Assembly: GCA_034359265.1 (NCBI GenBank) | Contig: CP136893.1 | Coordinates: 49,611,501-49,675,500 of the forward strand | Direction: 5' to 3' | Length of the DNA: 64,000 bases | Source: Canna indica | Lineage: Eukaryota > Streptophyta > Magnoliopsida > Zingiberales > Cannaceae | Shown: positions 37,567 to 49,735 of the stretch, one piece after another | Position numbering within the stretch: the first letter of the stretch is position 1 | Layout: each line of letters starts with the position of its first letter | Notes under the pieces: model-generated | Told to the model about the DNA's origin: nothing | Databases searched by the model: none | The model's input: the letters and a program-made list of their open reading frames with translations, nothing else | Position numbers and translations under genes: made by a program

Positions 37567-40500
37567 GTTGAAATTCGAGGTATCGGCTAGAAACGCCCAG
37601 CAATCTGAGTCTCGAGCGACTCCAGAACATTCACTGTGATGGGAGAAGTTGTTAATCAAGTTATTTTTGACAAACAAATGCAAAGAATTGCACGCTTTTT
37701 CGAATAGAATCTTGAACGAAGCCGACTCATTGAACTACGGGGTATCAGCTCGAAACGACCAGCAACCTGTGACCTGAGCGACTCCAGAACATTCACTGTG
37801 ATGGGAGAAGTTGTTAATCGATTTATTTTGGACAGACTAATGCAAAGAATTGCACGCTTTTTTGAATAGAATCTAGAACGAAGTCGACTGATTGACCTTC
37901 GGTGTATCGGCTAGAAACGCCCAGCAATCTAAGTCGCGAGCGACTCCAGAATATTCACTGTGATGGGAGAAGTTGTTAATCGAGTTATTTTTAACAAACT
38001 AATGCAAAGAATTGCACGCTTTTTCGAATAGAATCTTGAACGAAGCCGACTCATTGAACTACGGGGTATCAGCTCGAAACGACCAGCAACCTGTGACCTG
38101 AGCGACTCCAGAACATTCACTGTGATGGGAGAAGTTGTTAATCGATTTATTTTGGACAGACTAATGCAAAGAATTGCACGCTTTTTCGAATAGAATCTAG
38201 AACGAAGTCGACTGATTGACCTTCGGGGTATCGGCTAAAAACGCCCAGGAATCTAAGTCGCGAGCGACTCCAGAATATTCACTGTGATGGGAGAAGTTGT
38301 TAATCGAGTTATTTTTGACAAACTAATGCAAAGAATTGCACGCTTTTTCGAATAGAATTTTGAACGAAGCCGACTCATTGAACTTCGGGGTATCAGCTCG
38401 AAACGACCAGCAACCTGTGACCCGAGCGACTCCAGAACATTCACTGTGATGGGAGAAGTTGTTAATCGAGTTATTTTTGACAAACTAATGCAAAGAATTG
38501 CACGGTTTTTGGAATAGAATCTTGAACGAAGCCGACTGATTGAACTTCGGGGTATCGGTTAGAAATGACCAGAAATCTGAGTCCCGAGCGACTCCAGAAC
38601 ATTCGCTGTGATGGGAGAAGTTGTTAATCGAGTTATTTTTGACAAACTAATGCAAAGAATTGCACGCTTTTTGGAATAGAATCTTGAACGAAGCCGACTG
38701 GTTGAACTACGGGGTATCGGCTAGAAACGCCCAGCAATCTGAGTCCCGAGCGACTCCAAAACATTCACTGTGATGGGAGAAGTTGTTAATCGATTTATTT
38801 TTGACAGACTAATGCAAAGAATTGCACGCTTTGTCGAATAGAATCTAGAACGAAGTCGACTGATTGACCTTCGGGGTATCGGCTAGAAACGCCCAGCAAT
38901 CTAAGTCTCGAGCGACTCCAGAACATTCACTGTGATGGGAGAAGTTTTTAATCTAGATATTTTTGACAGACTAATAAAAATAATTGCACGATTTTTCGAA
39001 TAGAATCTTGAACGAAGCCGACTGGTTGAACTTCGGGGTATCGGCTAGAAACGCCCAGCAATCTGTGTCCCGAGCGACTCCAGAACATTCACTGTGATGG
39101 GAGAAGTTGTTAATCGAGTTATTTTTGACAAACTAATTCAAATAATTGCACGATTTTTCGAATAGAATCTTGAACGAAGCCGACTGGTTGAAATTCGGGG
39201 TATCGGCTAGAAACGCCCAGCAATTTGAGTCCCGAGCGACTCCAGAACATTCACTGTGATGGGAGAAGTTGTTAATCGAGTTATTTTTGACAAACTAATG
39301 CAAAGAATTGCACACTTTTTCGAATAGAATCTTGAACGAAGCTGACTCATTGAACTTCGGGTTATCAGCTCGAAACGACCAGCAACCTGTGACCTGAGCG
39401 ACTCCAGAACATTCACTGTGATGGGAGAAGTTGTTAATCAATTTATTTTGGACAGACTAATGCAAAGAATTGCACGCTTTTTCGAATAAAATCTAGAACG
39501 AAGTCATCTGATTGACCTTCGGGGTATCGGCTAGAAACGCCCAGCAATCTAAGTCGCGAGCGACTCTAGAATATTCACTGTGGTGGGAGAAGTTGCTAAT
39601 CGAGTTATTTTTGACAAACTAATGCAAAGAATTGCACGCTTTTTCGAATAGAATCTTGAATGAAGCCGACTCATTGAACTTCGTGGTATCAGCTCGAAAC
39701 GACCAGCAACCTGTGACCCGAGCGACTCCAGAACATTCACTGTGATGGGAGAAGTTGTTAATCGAGTTATTTTTGACAAACTAATGCAAAGAATTGCACG
39801 CTTTTTGGAATAGAATCTTGAACGAAGCCGACTGATTGAACTTCGGGGTATCGGTTCGAAACGACCAGAAATCTGAGTCCCTAGCGACTCCAGAACATTC
39901 GCTGTGATGGGAGAGTTGTTAATCGAGTTATTTTTGACAAACTAATGCAAAGAATTGCACGCTTTTTCGAATAAAATCTTGAACGAAGCCGACTGGTTGA
40001 ACTTCGGGGTATCGCCTAGAAACGCCCAGCAATCTGAGTCCCGAGCGACTCCAGAACATTCACTGTGATGGGAGAAGTTGTTAATCTAGATATTTTTGAC
40101 AGACTAATACAAATAATTGCACGATTTTTTGAATAGAATCTTGAACGAAGCCGACTGGTTGAACTTCGGGGTATCGGCTAGAAACGCCCAGCAATCTGAG
40201 TCCCGAGCGACTCCAGAACATTCACTGTGATGGGAGAAGTTGTTAATCGAGTTATTTTTGACAAACTAATGCAAAGAATTGCATGGTTTTTGGAATAGAA
40301 TCTTGAACGAAGCCGACTGATTGAACTTCGGGGTATCGGTTAGAAATGACCAGAAATCTGAGTCCCGAGCGACTCCAGAACATTCGCTGTGATGGGAGAA
40401 GTTGTTAATCGAGTTATTTTTGACAAACTAATGCAAAGAATTGCACGCTTTTTGGAATAGAATCTTGAACGAAGCCGACTGGTTGAACTACGGGGTATCG

Positions 40501-41470
40501 GCTAGAAACGCCCAGCAATCTGAGTCCCGAGCGACTCCAAAACATTCACTGTGATGGGAGAAGTTGTTAATCGATTTATTTTTGACAGACTAATGCAAAG
40601 AATTGCACGCTTTGTCGAATAGAATCTAGAACGAAGTCGACTGATTGACCTTCGGGGTATCGGCTAGAAACGCCCAGCAATCTAAGTCTCGAGCGACTCC
40701 AGAACATTCACTGTGATGGGAGAAGTTGTTAATCTAGATATTTTTGACAGACTAATAAAAATAATTGCACGATTTTTCGAAGAGAATCTTGAACGAAGCC
40801 GACTGGTTGAACTTCGGGGTATCGGCTAGAAACGCCCAGCAATCTGTGTCCCGAGCGACTCCAGAACATTCACTGTGATGGGAGAAGTTGTTAATCGAGT
40901 TATTTTTGAAAAACTAATTCAAATAATTGCACGATTTTTCGAATAGAATCTTGAACGAAGCCGACTGGTTGAAATTCGGGGTATCGGCTAGAAACGCCCA
41001 GCAATTTGAGTCCCGAGCGACTCCAGAACATTCACTGTGATGGGAGAAGTTGTTAATCGAGTTATTTTTGACAAACTAATGCAAAGAATTGCACGCTTTT
41101 TGGAATAGAATCTTGAACGAAGCCGACTGATTGAACTTCGGGGTATCGGTTCGAAACGACCAGAAATCTGAGTCCCTAGCGACTCCAGAACATTCGCTGT
41201 GATGGGAGAGTTGTTAATCGAGTTATTTTTGACAAACTAATGCAAAGAATTGCATGCTTTTTCGAATAAAATCTTGAACGAAGCCGACTGGTTGAACTTC
41301 GGGGTATCGCCTAGAAACGCCCAGCAATCTGAGTCCCGAGCGACTCCAGAACATTCACTGTGATGGGAGAAGTTGTTAATCTAGATATTTTTGACAGACT
41401 AATACAAATAATTGCACGATTTTTTGAATAGAATCTTGAACGAAGCCGACTGGTTGAACTTCGGGGTATC
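37567..41470 (+). repeat. Satellite segment with 1,781- and 1,295-bp internal duplications
   Basis: The part from about 38,420 to 39,300 recurs at 40,201-41,081 at offset 1,781: tagaaatgacc (38,560 and 40,341), cgctttgtcgaatag (near 38,828 and 40,609), ctaattcaaataattg. The part 39,790-40,190 recurs at 41,085-41,470 at offset 1,295-1,296: cgaataaaatcttg, atcgcctagaaac, gtccctagcg with cattcgctg, and a 1-bp deletion gggagagttg (near 39,914 and 41,209). The first 550 bp (37,567-38,120) repeat 36,595-37,148 at 972 bp (6 monomers). Confidence 0.77.
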
Positions 41471-43990
41471 GGCTAGAAACGCCCAGCAATCTGAGTCCCG
41501 AGCGACTCCAGAACATTCACTGTGATGGGAGAAGTTGTTAATCGAGTTATTTTTGACAAACTAAAGCTAAGAATTGCATGATTTTTCGAATAGAATCTTG
41601 AATGAAGCCGACTGTTTGAACTTCGGGGTATCGACAAGAAGCGCCCAGCAATCAAAGTCCGGAGCGACTCCAGAACATTCACTGTGATGGTAGAAGTTGT
41701 TAATCGAGTTATTTTTGACTGACTAATGCAAAGAATTGCACGATTTTTCGAATAGATACTTGAACGAAGCCGACTGGTTGAACTTCGGGGTATCGACTAG
41801 AAACGCCCAGAAATCTGAAACACAAGCGACTCCAGAACATTCACTGTGATGGGAGAAGTTGTTAATCGGGTTATTGTTAACAGACTAATGCAATGAATTG
41901 CATGATTTTTCGAATAGAATTTAGAACGAAGTCGACTGATTGACCTTCGGGGTATCGGCTAGAAACGCCCAGCAATCTAAGTCCCGAGCGACTCCAGAAC
42001 ATTCAATGTGATGGGAGAAGTTGTTAATCGAGTTATTTTTGACAAACTAATGCAAAGAATTGCACGCTTTTTCGAATAGAATCTTGAACGAAGCCGACTC
42101 ATTGAACTTCGGGGTATCGGCTCGAAACGACCAGAAATCTGAGTCCCGAGCGACTCCAGAACATTCAATGTGATGGGAGAAGTTGTTAATCGAGTTATTT
42201 TTGACAAACTAAAGCTAAGAATTGCACGATTTTTTGAATAGAATCTTGAATGAAGCCGACTGTTTGAACTTCGGGGTATCGACAAGAAGCGCCCAGCAAT
42301 CAAAGTCCCGAGCGACACCAGAACATTCACTGTGATGGTAGAAGTTGTTAATCGAGTTATTTTTGACTGACTAATGCAAAGAATTGCACGATTTTTCGAA
42401 TAGATACTTGAACGAAGCCGACTGGTTGAACTTTGGGGTATCGGCTAGAAATGCCCAGAAATCTGAGACACAAGCGACTCTAGAACATTCACTGTGATGG
42501 GAGAATTTGTTAATCGGGTTATTTTTGACAGACTAATGCAATGAATTGCATGATTTTTCGAATAGAATCTAGAATGAAGTCGACTGATTGACCTTCGGGG
42601 TATCGGCTAGAAACGCCCAGCAATCTAAGTCCCGAGCGACTCCAGAACATTCACTGTGATGGGAGAAGTTGTTAATCGAGTTATTTTTGACAAACTAATG
42701 CAAAGTATTGCACGCTTTTTCGAATAGAATCTTGAACGAAGCCGACTCATTGAACTTCGGGGTATCAGCTCGAAACGACCAGCAACCTGTGACCCGAGCG
42801 ACTCCAGAACATTCACTGTGATGGGAGAAGTTGTTAATCGAGTTATTTTTGACAAACTAATGCAAAGAATTGCACGCTTTTTGGAATAGAATCTTGAACG
42901 AAGCCGACAGATTGAACTTCGGGGTATCGGTTTGAAACGACCAGAAATCTGAGTCACAAGCGACTCCAGAACATTCACTGTGATGGCAGAAGTTGTTAAT
43001 CGATTTATTTTTGACAGACTAATGCAAAGAATTGCACGCTTTTTCGAATAGAAACTAGAACGAAGTCAACTGATTGACCTTCGGGGTATCGGCTAGAAAC
43101 GCCCAGCAATCTAAGTCCCGAGCGACTCCAGAACATTCACTGTGATGGGAGAAGTTGTTAATCGAGTTATTTTTGACAAACTAATGCAAAGAATTGCACG
43201 CTTTTTCGAATAGAATCTTGAACGAAGCCGACTGATTGAACTTCGGGGTATCGGTTCGAAACGACCAGAAATCTGAGTCCCGAGCGACTCCAGAACATTC
43301 ACTGTGATGGGAGAAGTTGTTAATCGAGTTATTTTTGACAAACTAAAGCTAAGAATTGCACGATTTTTCGAATAGAATCTTGAATGAAGCCGACTGTTTG
43401 AACTTCGGGGTATCGACAAGAAGCGCCCAGCAATCAGAGTCCGTAGCGACTCCAGAACATTCACTGTGACGGTAGAAGTTGTTAATCGAGTTATTTTTTA
43501 CTGACTAATGCAAAGAATTGCATGATTTTTCGAATTGATACTTGAACGAAGCCGACTGGTTGAACTTCGGGGTATCGGCTAGAAATGCCCAGAAATCTGA
43601 GACACAAGCGACTCCAGAACATTCACTGTGATGGGAGAAGTTGTTAATCGGGTTATTTTTAACAGACTAATGCAATGAATTGCATGATTTTTCGAATAGA
43701 ATCTAGAACGAAGTCGACTGATTGACCTACGGGGTATCGGCTAGAAATGCCCAGCAATCTAAGTCCCGAGCGACTCCAGAACATTCACTGTGATGGGAGA
43801 AGTTGTTAATCGAGTTATTTTTACCAAACTAATGCAAAGAATTGCACGCTTTTTTGAATAGAATCTTGAACGAAGCCGACTCATTGAACTTCGGGGTATC
43901 GACTCGAAACGACCAGAAATCTGAGTCCCGAGCGACTCCAGAACATTCATTGTGATGGGAGAAGTTGTTAATCGAGTTATTTTTGACAAA
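41471..43990 (+). repeat. Satellite segment with the distinct 'aaagct' monomer class
   Basis: A monomer class not seen further left appears here. It carries ctaaagctaagaattgc in place of ctaatgcaaagaattgc (41,561; 42,209; 43,343; then ctaaagctatg at 43,991; 45,906; 47,821). Most of these are followed by gccgactgtttgaac and a monomer starting gacaagaagcgcccag with caatcaaagtcc or caatcagagtcc. The local period is again 1,134 bp (41,975, 43,109, 44,243), but with a different monomer composition from the block at 10,691. Confidence 0.82.
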
Positions 43991-45905
43991 CTAAAGCTAT
44001 GAATTGCACGATTTTTCGAATAGAATCTTGAATGAAGCCGACTGTTTGAACTTCGGGGTATCGGTTTGAAACGACCAGAAATCTGAGTCACAAGCGACTC
44101 CAGAACATTCACTGTGATGGGAGAAGTTGTTAATCGATTTATTTTTGACAGACTAATGCAAAGAATTGCACGCTTTTTCGAATAGAATCTAGAACGAAGT
44201 CGACTGATTGACCTTCGGGGTATCGGCTAGAAATGCCCAGCAATCTAAGTCCCGAGCGACTCCAGAACATTCACTGTGATGGGAGAAGTTGTTAATCGAG
44301 TTATTTTTGACAAACTAATGCAAAGAATTGCACGCTTTTTCGAATAGAATCTTGAACGAAGCCGACTCATTGAACTTTGGGGTATCAGCTCGAAACGACC
44401 AGCAACCTGTGATCCGAGCGACTCCAGAACATTCACTGTGATGGGAGAAGTTGTTAATCGAGTTATTTTTGACAAACTAATGCAAAGAATTGCACGCTTT
44501 TTGGAATAGAATCTTGAACGAAGACGACTGATTGAACTTCGGGGTATCGGTTCGAAACGACCAGAAATCTGAGTCACAAGCGACTCCAGAACATTCACTG
44601 TGATGGGAGAAGTTGTTAATCGATTTATTTTTGACAGACTAATGCAAAGAATTGCACGCTTTTTCGAATAGAATCTAGAACGAAGTCGACTGATTGACCT
44701 TCGGGGAATCGGCTAGAAACGCCCAGCAATCTAAGTCGCGAGCGCGTCCATAACATTCACTGTGATGGGTGAAGTTGTTAATCTAGATATTTTTGACAGA
44801 CTAATACAAATAATTGCTTGATTTTTCGAATAGAATCTTGAACGAAGCCGACTGGTTGAACTTCGGGGTATCGGCTAGAAACGCCCAGCAATCTGAGTCC
44901 CGAGCGACTCCAGAACATTCACTGTGATGGGAGAAGTTGTTAATCGAGTTATTTTTGACAAACTAATACAAATAATTGCACGATTTTTTGAATAGAATCT
45001 TGAACGAAGCCGACTGGTTGAAATTCGGGGTATCGCTCAGAAACGCCAAGCAATCTGAGTCCCGAGCGACTCCAGAACATTCACTGTGATGGGAGAAGTT
45101 GTTAATCGAGTTATTTTTGACAAACTAATGCAAAGAATTGCACGCTTTTTCGAATAGAATCTTGAACGAAGCCGACTCATTGAACTTCGGGGTATCAGCT
45201 CGAAAAGACCAGCAACCTGTGACCTGAGCGACTCCAGAACATTCACTGTGATGGGAGAAGTTGTTAATCGATTTATTTTTGACAGACTAATGCAAAGAAT
45301 TGCATGCTTTTTCGAATAGAATCTAGAACGAAGTCGACTGATTGACCTTCGGGGTATCGGCTAGAAACGCCCGACAATCTAAGTCGCGAGCAACTCCAGA
45401 ATATTCACTGTGATGGGAGAAGTTGTTAATCGAGTTATTTTTGACAAACTAATGCAAAGAATTGCACCGACTGATTGAACTTCGGGGTATCGGTTCGAAA
45501 CGACCAGAAATCTGAGTCACAAGCGACTCCAGAACATTCACTGTGATGGGAGAAGTTGTTAATCGAGTAATTTTTGACAAACTAATGCAAAAAATTGCAC
45601 GCTTTTTCGAATAGAATCTTGAACGAAGCCGACTCATTGAACTTCGGGGTATCAGCTCGAAACGACCAGCAACCTGTGACCTGAGCGACTCCAGAACATT
45701 CACTGTGATGGGAGAAGTTGTTAATCGATTTATTTTTGACAGACTAATGCAAAGAATTGCATGCTTTTTCGAATAGAATCTAGAACGAAGTTGACTGATT
45801 GACCTTCGGGGTATCGGCTAGAAACGCCCAGCAATCTAAGTCGCGAGCGACTCCAGAATATTCACTGTGATGGGAGAAGTTGTTAATCGAGTTATTTTTG
45901 ACAAA
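43991..45905 (+). repeat. 1,915-bp higher-order repeat, copy 1
   Basis: Twelve monomers less 29 bp (12 x 162 - 29). Marks: ctaaagctatg at the start, cctgtgatccgag near 44,408, gaagacgactg near 44,520, gcgagcgcgtcc near 44,737, tcgctcagaaacgccaag near 45,034, gaaaagaccag near 45,202, and one truncated monomer with attgcaccgactg at 45,461. Repeats at 45,906 and 47,821. Confidence 0.9.
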
Positions 45906-47820
45906 CTAAAGCTATGAATTGCACAATTTTTCGAATAGAATCTTGAATGAAGCCGACTGTTTGAACTTCGGGGTATCGGTTTGAAACGACCAGAAATCTG
46001 AGTCACAAGCGACTCCAGAACATTCACTGTGATGGGAGAAGTTGTTAATCGATTTATTTTTGACAGACTAATGCAAAGAATTGCACGCTTTTTCGAATAG
46101 AATCTAGAACGAAGTCGACTGATTGACCTTCGGGGTATCGGCTAGAAACGCCCAGCAATCTAAGTCCCGAGCGACTCCAGAACATTCACTGTGATGGGAG
46201 AAGTTGTTAATCGAGTTATTTTTGACAAACTAATGGAAAGAATTGCACGCTTTTTCGAATAGAATCTTGAACGAAGCCAACTCATTGAACTTCGGGGTAT
46301 CAGCTCGAAACGACCAGCAACCTGTGATCCGAGCGACTCCAGAACATTCACTGTGATGGGAGAAGTTGTTAATCGAGTTGTTTTTGACAAACTAATGCAA
46401 AGAATTGCACGCTTTTTGGAATAGAATCTTGAACGAAGACGACTGATTGAACTTCGGGGTATCGGTTCGAAACGACCAGAAATCTGAGTCACAAGCGACT
46501 CCAGAACATTCACTGTGATGGGAGAAGTTGTTAATCGATTTATTTTTGACAGACTAATGCAAAGAATTGCACGCTTTTTCGAATAGAATCTAGAACGAAG
46601 TCGACTGATTGACCTTCGGGGAATCGGCTAGAAACGCCCAACAATCTAAGTCGCGAGCGCGTCCATAACATTCACTGTGATGGGTGAAGTTGTTAATCTA
46701 GATATTTTTGACAGACTAATACAAATAATTGCTCGATTTTTCGAATAGAATCTTGAACGAAGCCGACTGGTTGAACTTCGGGGTATCGGCTAGAAACGCC
46801 CAGCAATCTGAGTCCCGAGCGACTCTAGAACATTCACTGTGATGGGAGAAGTTGTTAATCGAGTTATTTTTGACAAACTAATACAAATAATTGCATGATT
46901 TTTTGAATAGAATCTTGAACGAAGCCGACTGGTTGAAATTCGGGGTATCGCTCAGAAACGCCAAGCAATCTGAGTCCCGAGCGACTCCAGAACATTCACT
47001 GTGATGGGAGAAGTTGTTAATCGAGTTATTTTTGACAAACTAATGCAAAGAATTGCACGCTTTTTCGAATAGAATCTTGAACGAAGCCGACTCATTGAAC
47101 TTCGGGGTATCAGCTCGAAAAGACCAGCAACCTGTGACCTGAGCGACTCCAGAACATTCACTGTGATGGGAGAAGTTGTTAATCGATTTATTTTTGACAG
47201 ACTAATGCAAAGAATTGCATGCTTTTTCGAATAGAATCTAGAACGAAGTCGACTGATTGACCTTCGGGGTATCGGCTAGAAACGCCCGACAATCTAAGTC
47301 GCGAGCAACTCCAGAATATTCACTGTGATGGGAGAAGTTGTTAATCGAGTTATTTTTGACAAACTAATGCAAAGAATTGCACCGACTGATTGAACTTCGG
47401 GGTATCGGTTCGAAACGACCAGAAATCTGAGTCACAAGCGACTCCAGAACATTCACTGTGATGGGAGAAGTTGTTAATCGAGTAATTTTTGACAAACTAA
47501 TGCAAAAAATTGCACGCTTTTTCGAATAGAATCTTGAACGAAGCCGACTCATTGAACTTCGGGGTATCAGCTCGAAACGACCAGCAACCTGTGACCTGAG
47601 CGACTCCAGAACATTCAGTGTGATGGGAGAAGTTGTTAATCGATTTATTTTTGACAGACTAATGCAAAGAATTGCATGCTTTTTCGAATAGAATCTAGAA
47701 CGAAGTCGACTGATTGACCTTCGGGGTATCGGCTAGAAACGCCCAGCAATCTAAGTCGCGATCGACTCCAGAATATTCACTGTGATGGGAGAAGTTGTTA
47801 ATCGAGTTATTTTTGACAAA
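45906..47820 (+). repeat. 1,915-bp higher-order repeat, copy 2
   Basis: Exact 1,915-bp offset from copy 1 for ctaaagctatg (45,906), cctgtgatccgag, gaagacgactg, tcgctcagaaac, gaaaagaccag and the truncated monomer (47,376). Private changes include ctaatggaaag near 46,233 and gccaactcattg near 46,277, both also in copy 3, so copies 2 and 3 share a more recent ancestor. Confidence 0.9.
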
Positions 47821-49735
47821 CTAAAGCTATGAATTGCACGATTTTTCGAATAGAATCTTGAATGAAGCCGACTGTTTGAACTTCGGGGTATCGGTTTGAA
47901 ACGACCAGAAATCTGAGTCACAAGCGACTCCAGAACATTCACTGTGATGGGAGAAGTTGTTAATCGATTTATTTTTGACAGACTAATGCAAAGAATTGCA
48001 CGCTTTTTCGAATAGAATCTAGAACGAAGTCGACTGATTGACCTTCGGGGTATCGGCTAGAAACGCCCAGCAATCTAAGTCCCGAGCGACTCCAGAACAT
48101 TCACTGTGATGGGAGAAGTTGTTAATCGAGTTATTTTGGACAAACTAATGGAAAGAATTGCACGCTTTTTCGAATAGAATCTTGAACGAAGCCAACTCAT
48201 TGAACTTCGGGGTATCAGCTCGAAACGACCAGCAACCTGTGATCCGAGCGACTCCAGAACATTCACTGTGATGGGAGAAGTTGTTAATCGAGTTATTTTT
48301 GACAAACTAATGCAAAGAATTGCACGCTTTTTGGAATAGAATCTTGAACGAAGACGACTGATTGAACTTCGGGGTATCGGTTCGAAACGACCAGAAATCT
48401 GAGTCACAAGCGACTCCAGAACATTCACTGTGATGGGAGAAGTTGTTAATCGATTTATTTTTGACAGACTAATGCAAAGAATTGCACGCTTTTTCGAATA
48501 GAATCTAGAACGAAGTCGACTGATTGACCTTCGGGGAATCGGCTAGAAACGCCCAGCAATCTAAGTCGCGAGCGCTTCCATAACATTCACTGTGATGGGT
48601 GAAGTTGTTAATCTAGATATTTTTGACAGACTAATACAAATAATTGCTCGATTTTTCGAATAGAATCTTGAACGAAGCCGACTGGTTGAACTTCGGGGTA
48701 TCGGCTAGAAACGCCCAGTAATCTGAGTCCCGATCGACTCCAGAACATTCACTGTGATGGGAGAAGTTGTTAATCGAGTTATTTTTGACAAACTAATACA
48801 AATAATTGCACGATTTTTTGAATAGAATCTTGAACGAAGCCGACTGGTTGAAATTCGGGGTATCGCTTAGAAACGCCAAGCAATCTGAGTCCCGAGCGAC
48901 TCCAGAACATTCACTGTGATGGGAGAAGTTGTTAATCGAGTTATTTTTGACAAACTAATGCAAAGAATTGCACGCTTTTTCGAATAAAATCTTGAACGAA
49001 GCCGACTCATTGAACTTCGGGGTATCAGCTCGAAACGACCAGCAACCAGTGACCTGAGCGACTCCAGAACATTCACTGTGATGGGAGAAGTTGTTAATCG
49101 ATTTATTTTTGACAGACTAATGCAAAGAATTGCATGCTTTTTCGAATAGAATCTAGAACGAAGTCGACTGATTGACCTTCGGGGTATCGGCTAGAAACGC
49201 CCAGCAATCTAAGTCGCGAGCAACTCCAGAATATTCACTGTGATGGGAGAAGTTGTTAATCGAGTTATTTTTGACAAACTAATGCAAAGAATTGCACCGA
49301 CTGATTGAACTTCGGGGTATCGGTTCGAAACGACCAGAAATCTGAGTCACAAGCGACTCCAGAACATTCACTGTGATGGGAGAAGTTGTTAATCGAGTGA
49401 TTTTTGACAAACTAATGCAAAGAATTGCACGCTTTTTCGAATAGAATCTTGAACGAAGCCGACTCATTGAACTTCGGGGTATCAGCTCGAAACGACCAGC
49501 AACCTGTGACCTGAGCGACTCCAGAACATTCACTGTGATGGGAGAAGTTGTTAATCGATTTATTTTTGACAGATTAATGCAAAGAATTGCATGCTTTTTC
49601 GAATAGAATCTAGAACGAAGTCGACTGTTTGACCTTCGGGGTATCGGCTAGAAACGCCCAGCAATCTAAGTCGCGAGCGACTCCAGAATATTCACTGTGA
49701 TGGGAGAAGTTGTTAATCGAGTTATTTTTGACAAA
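47821..49735 (+). repeat. 1,915-bp higher-order repeat, copy 3
   Basis: Third copy, with its truncated monomer at 49,291. It shares ctaatggaaag and gccaactcattg with copy 2 but has gcgagcgcttcc where copies 1 and 2 have gcgagcgcgtcc, and tcgcttagaaac where they have tcgctcagaaac. It ends where the next monomer carries ctaatgcaaag in place of ctaaagctatg. Confidence 0.9.
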
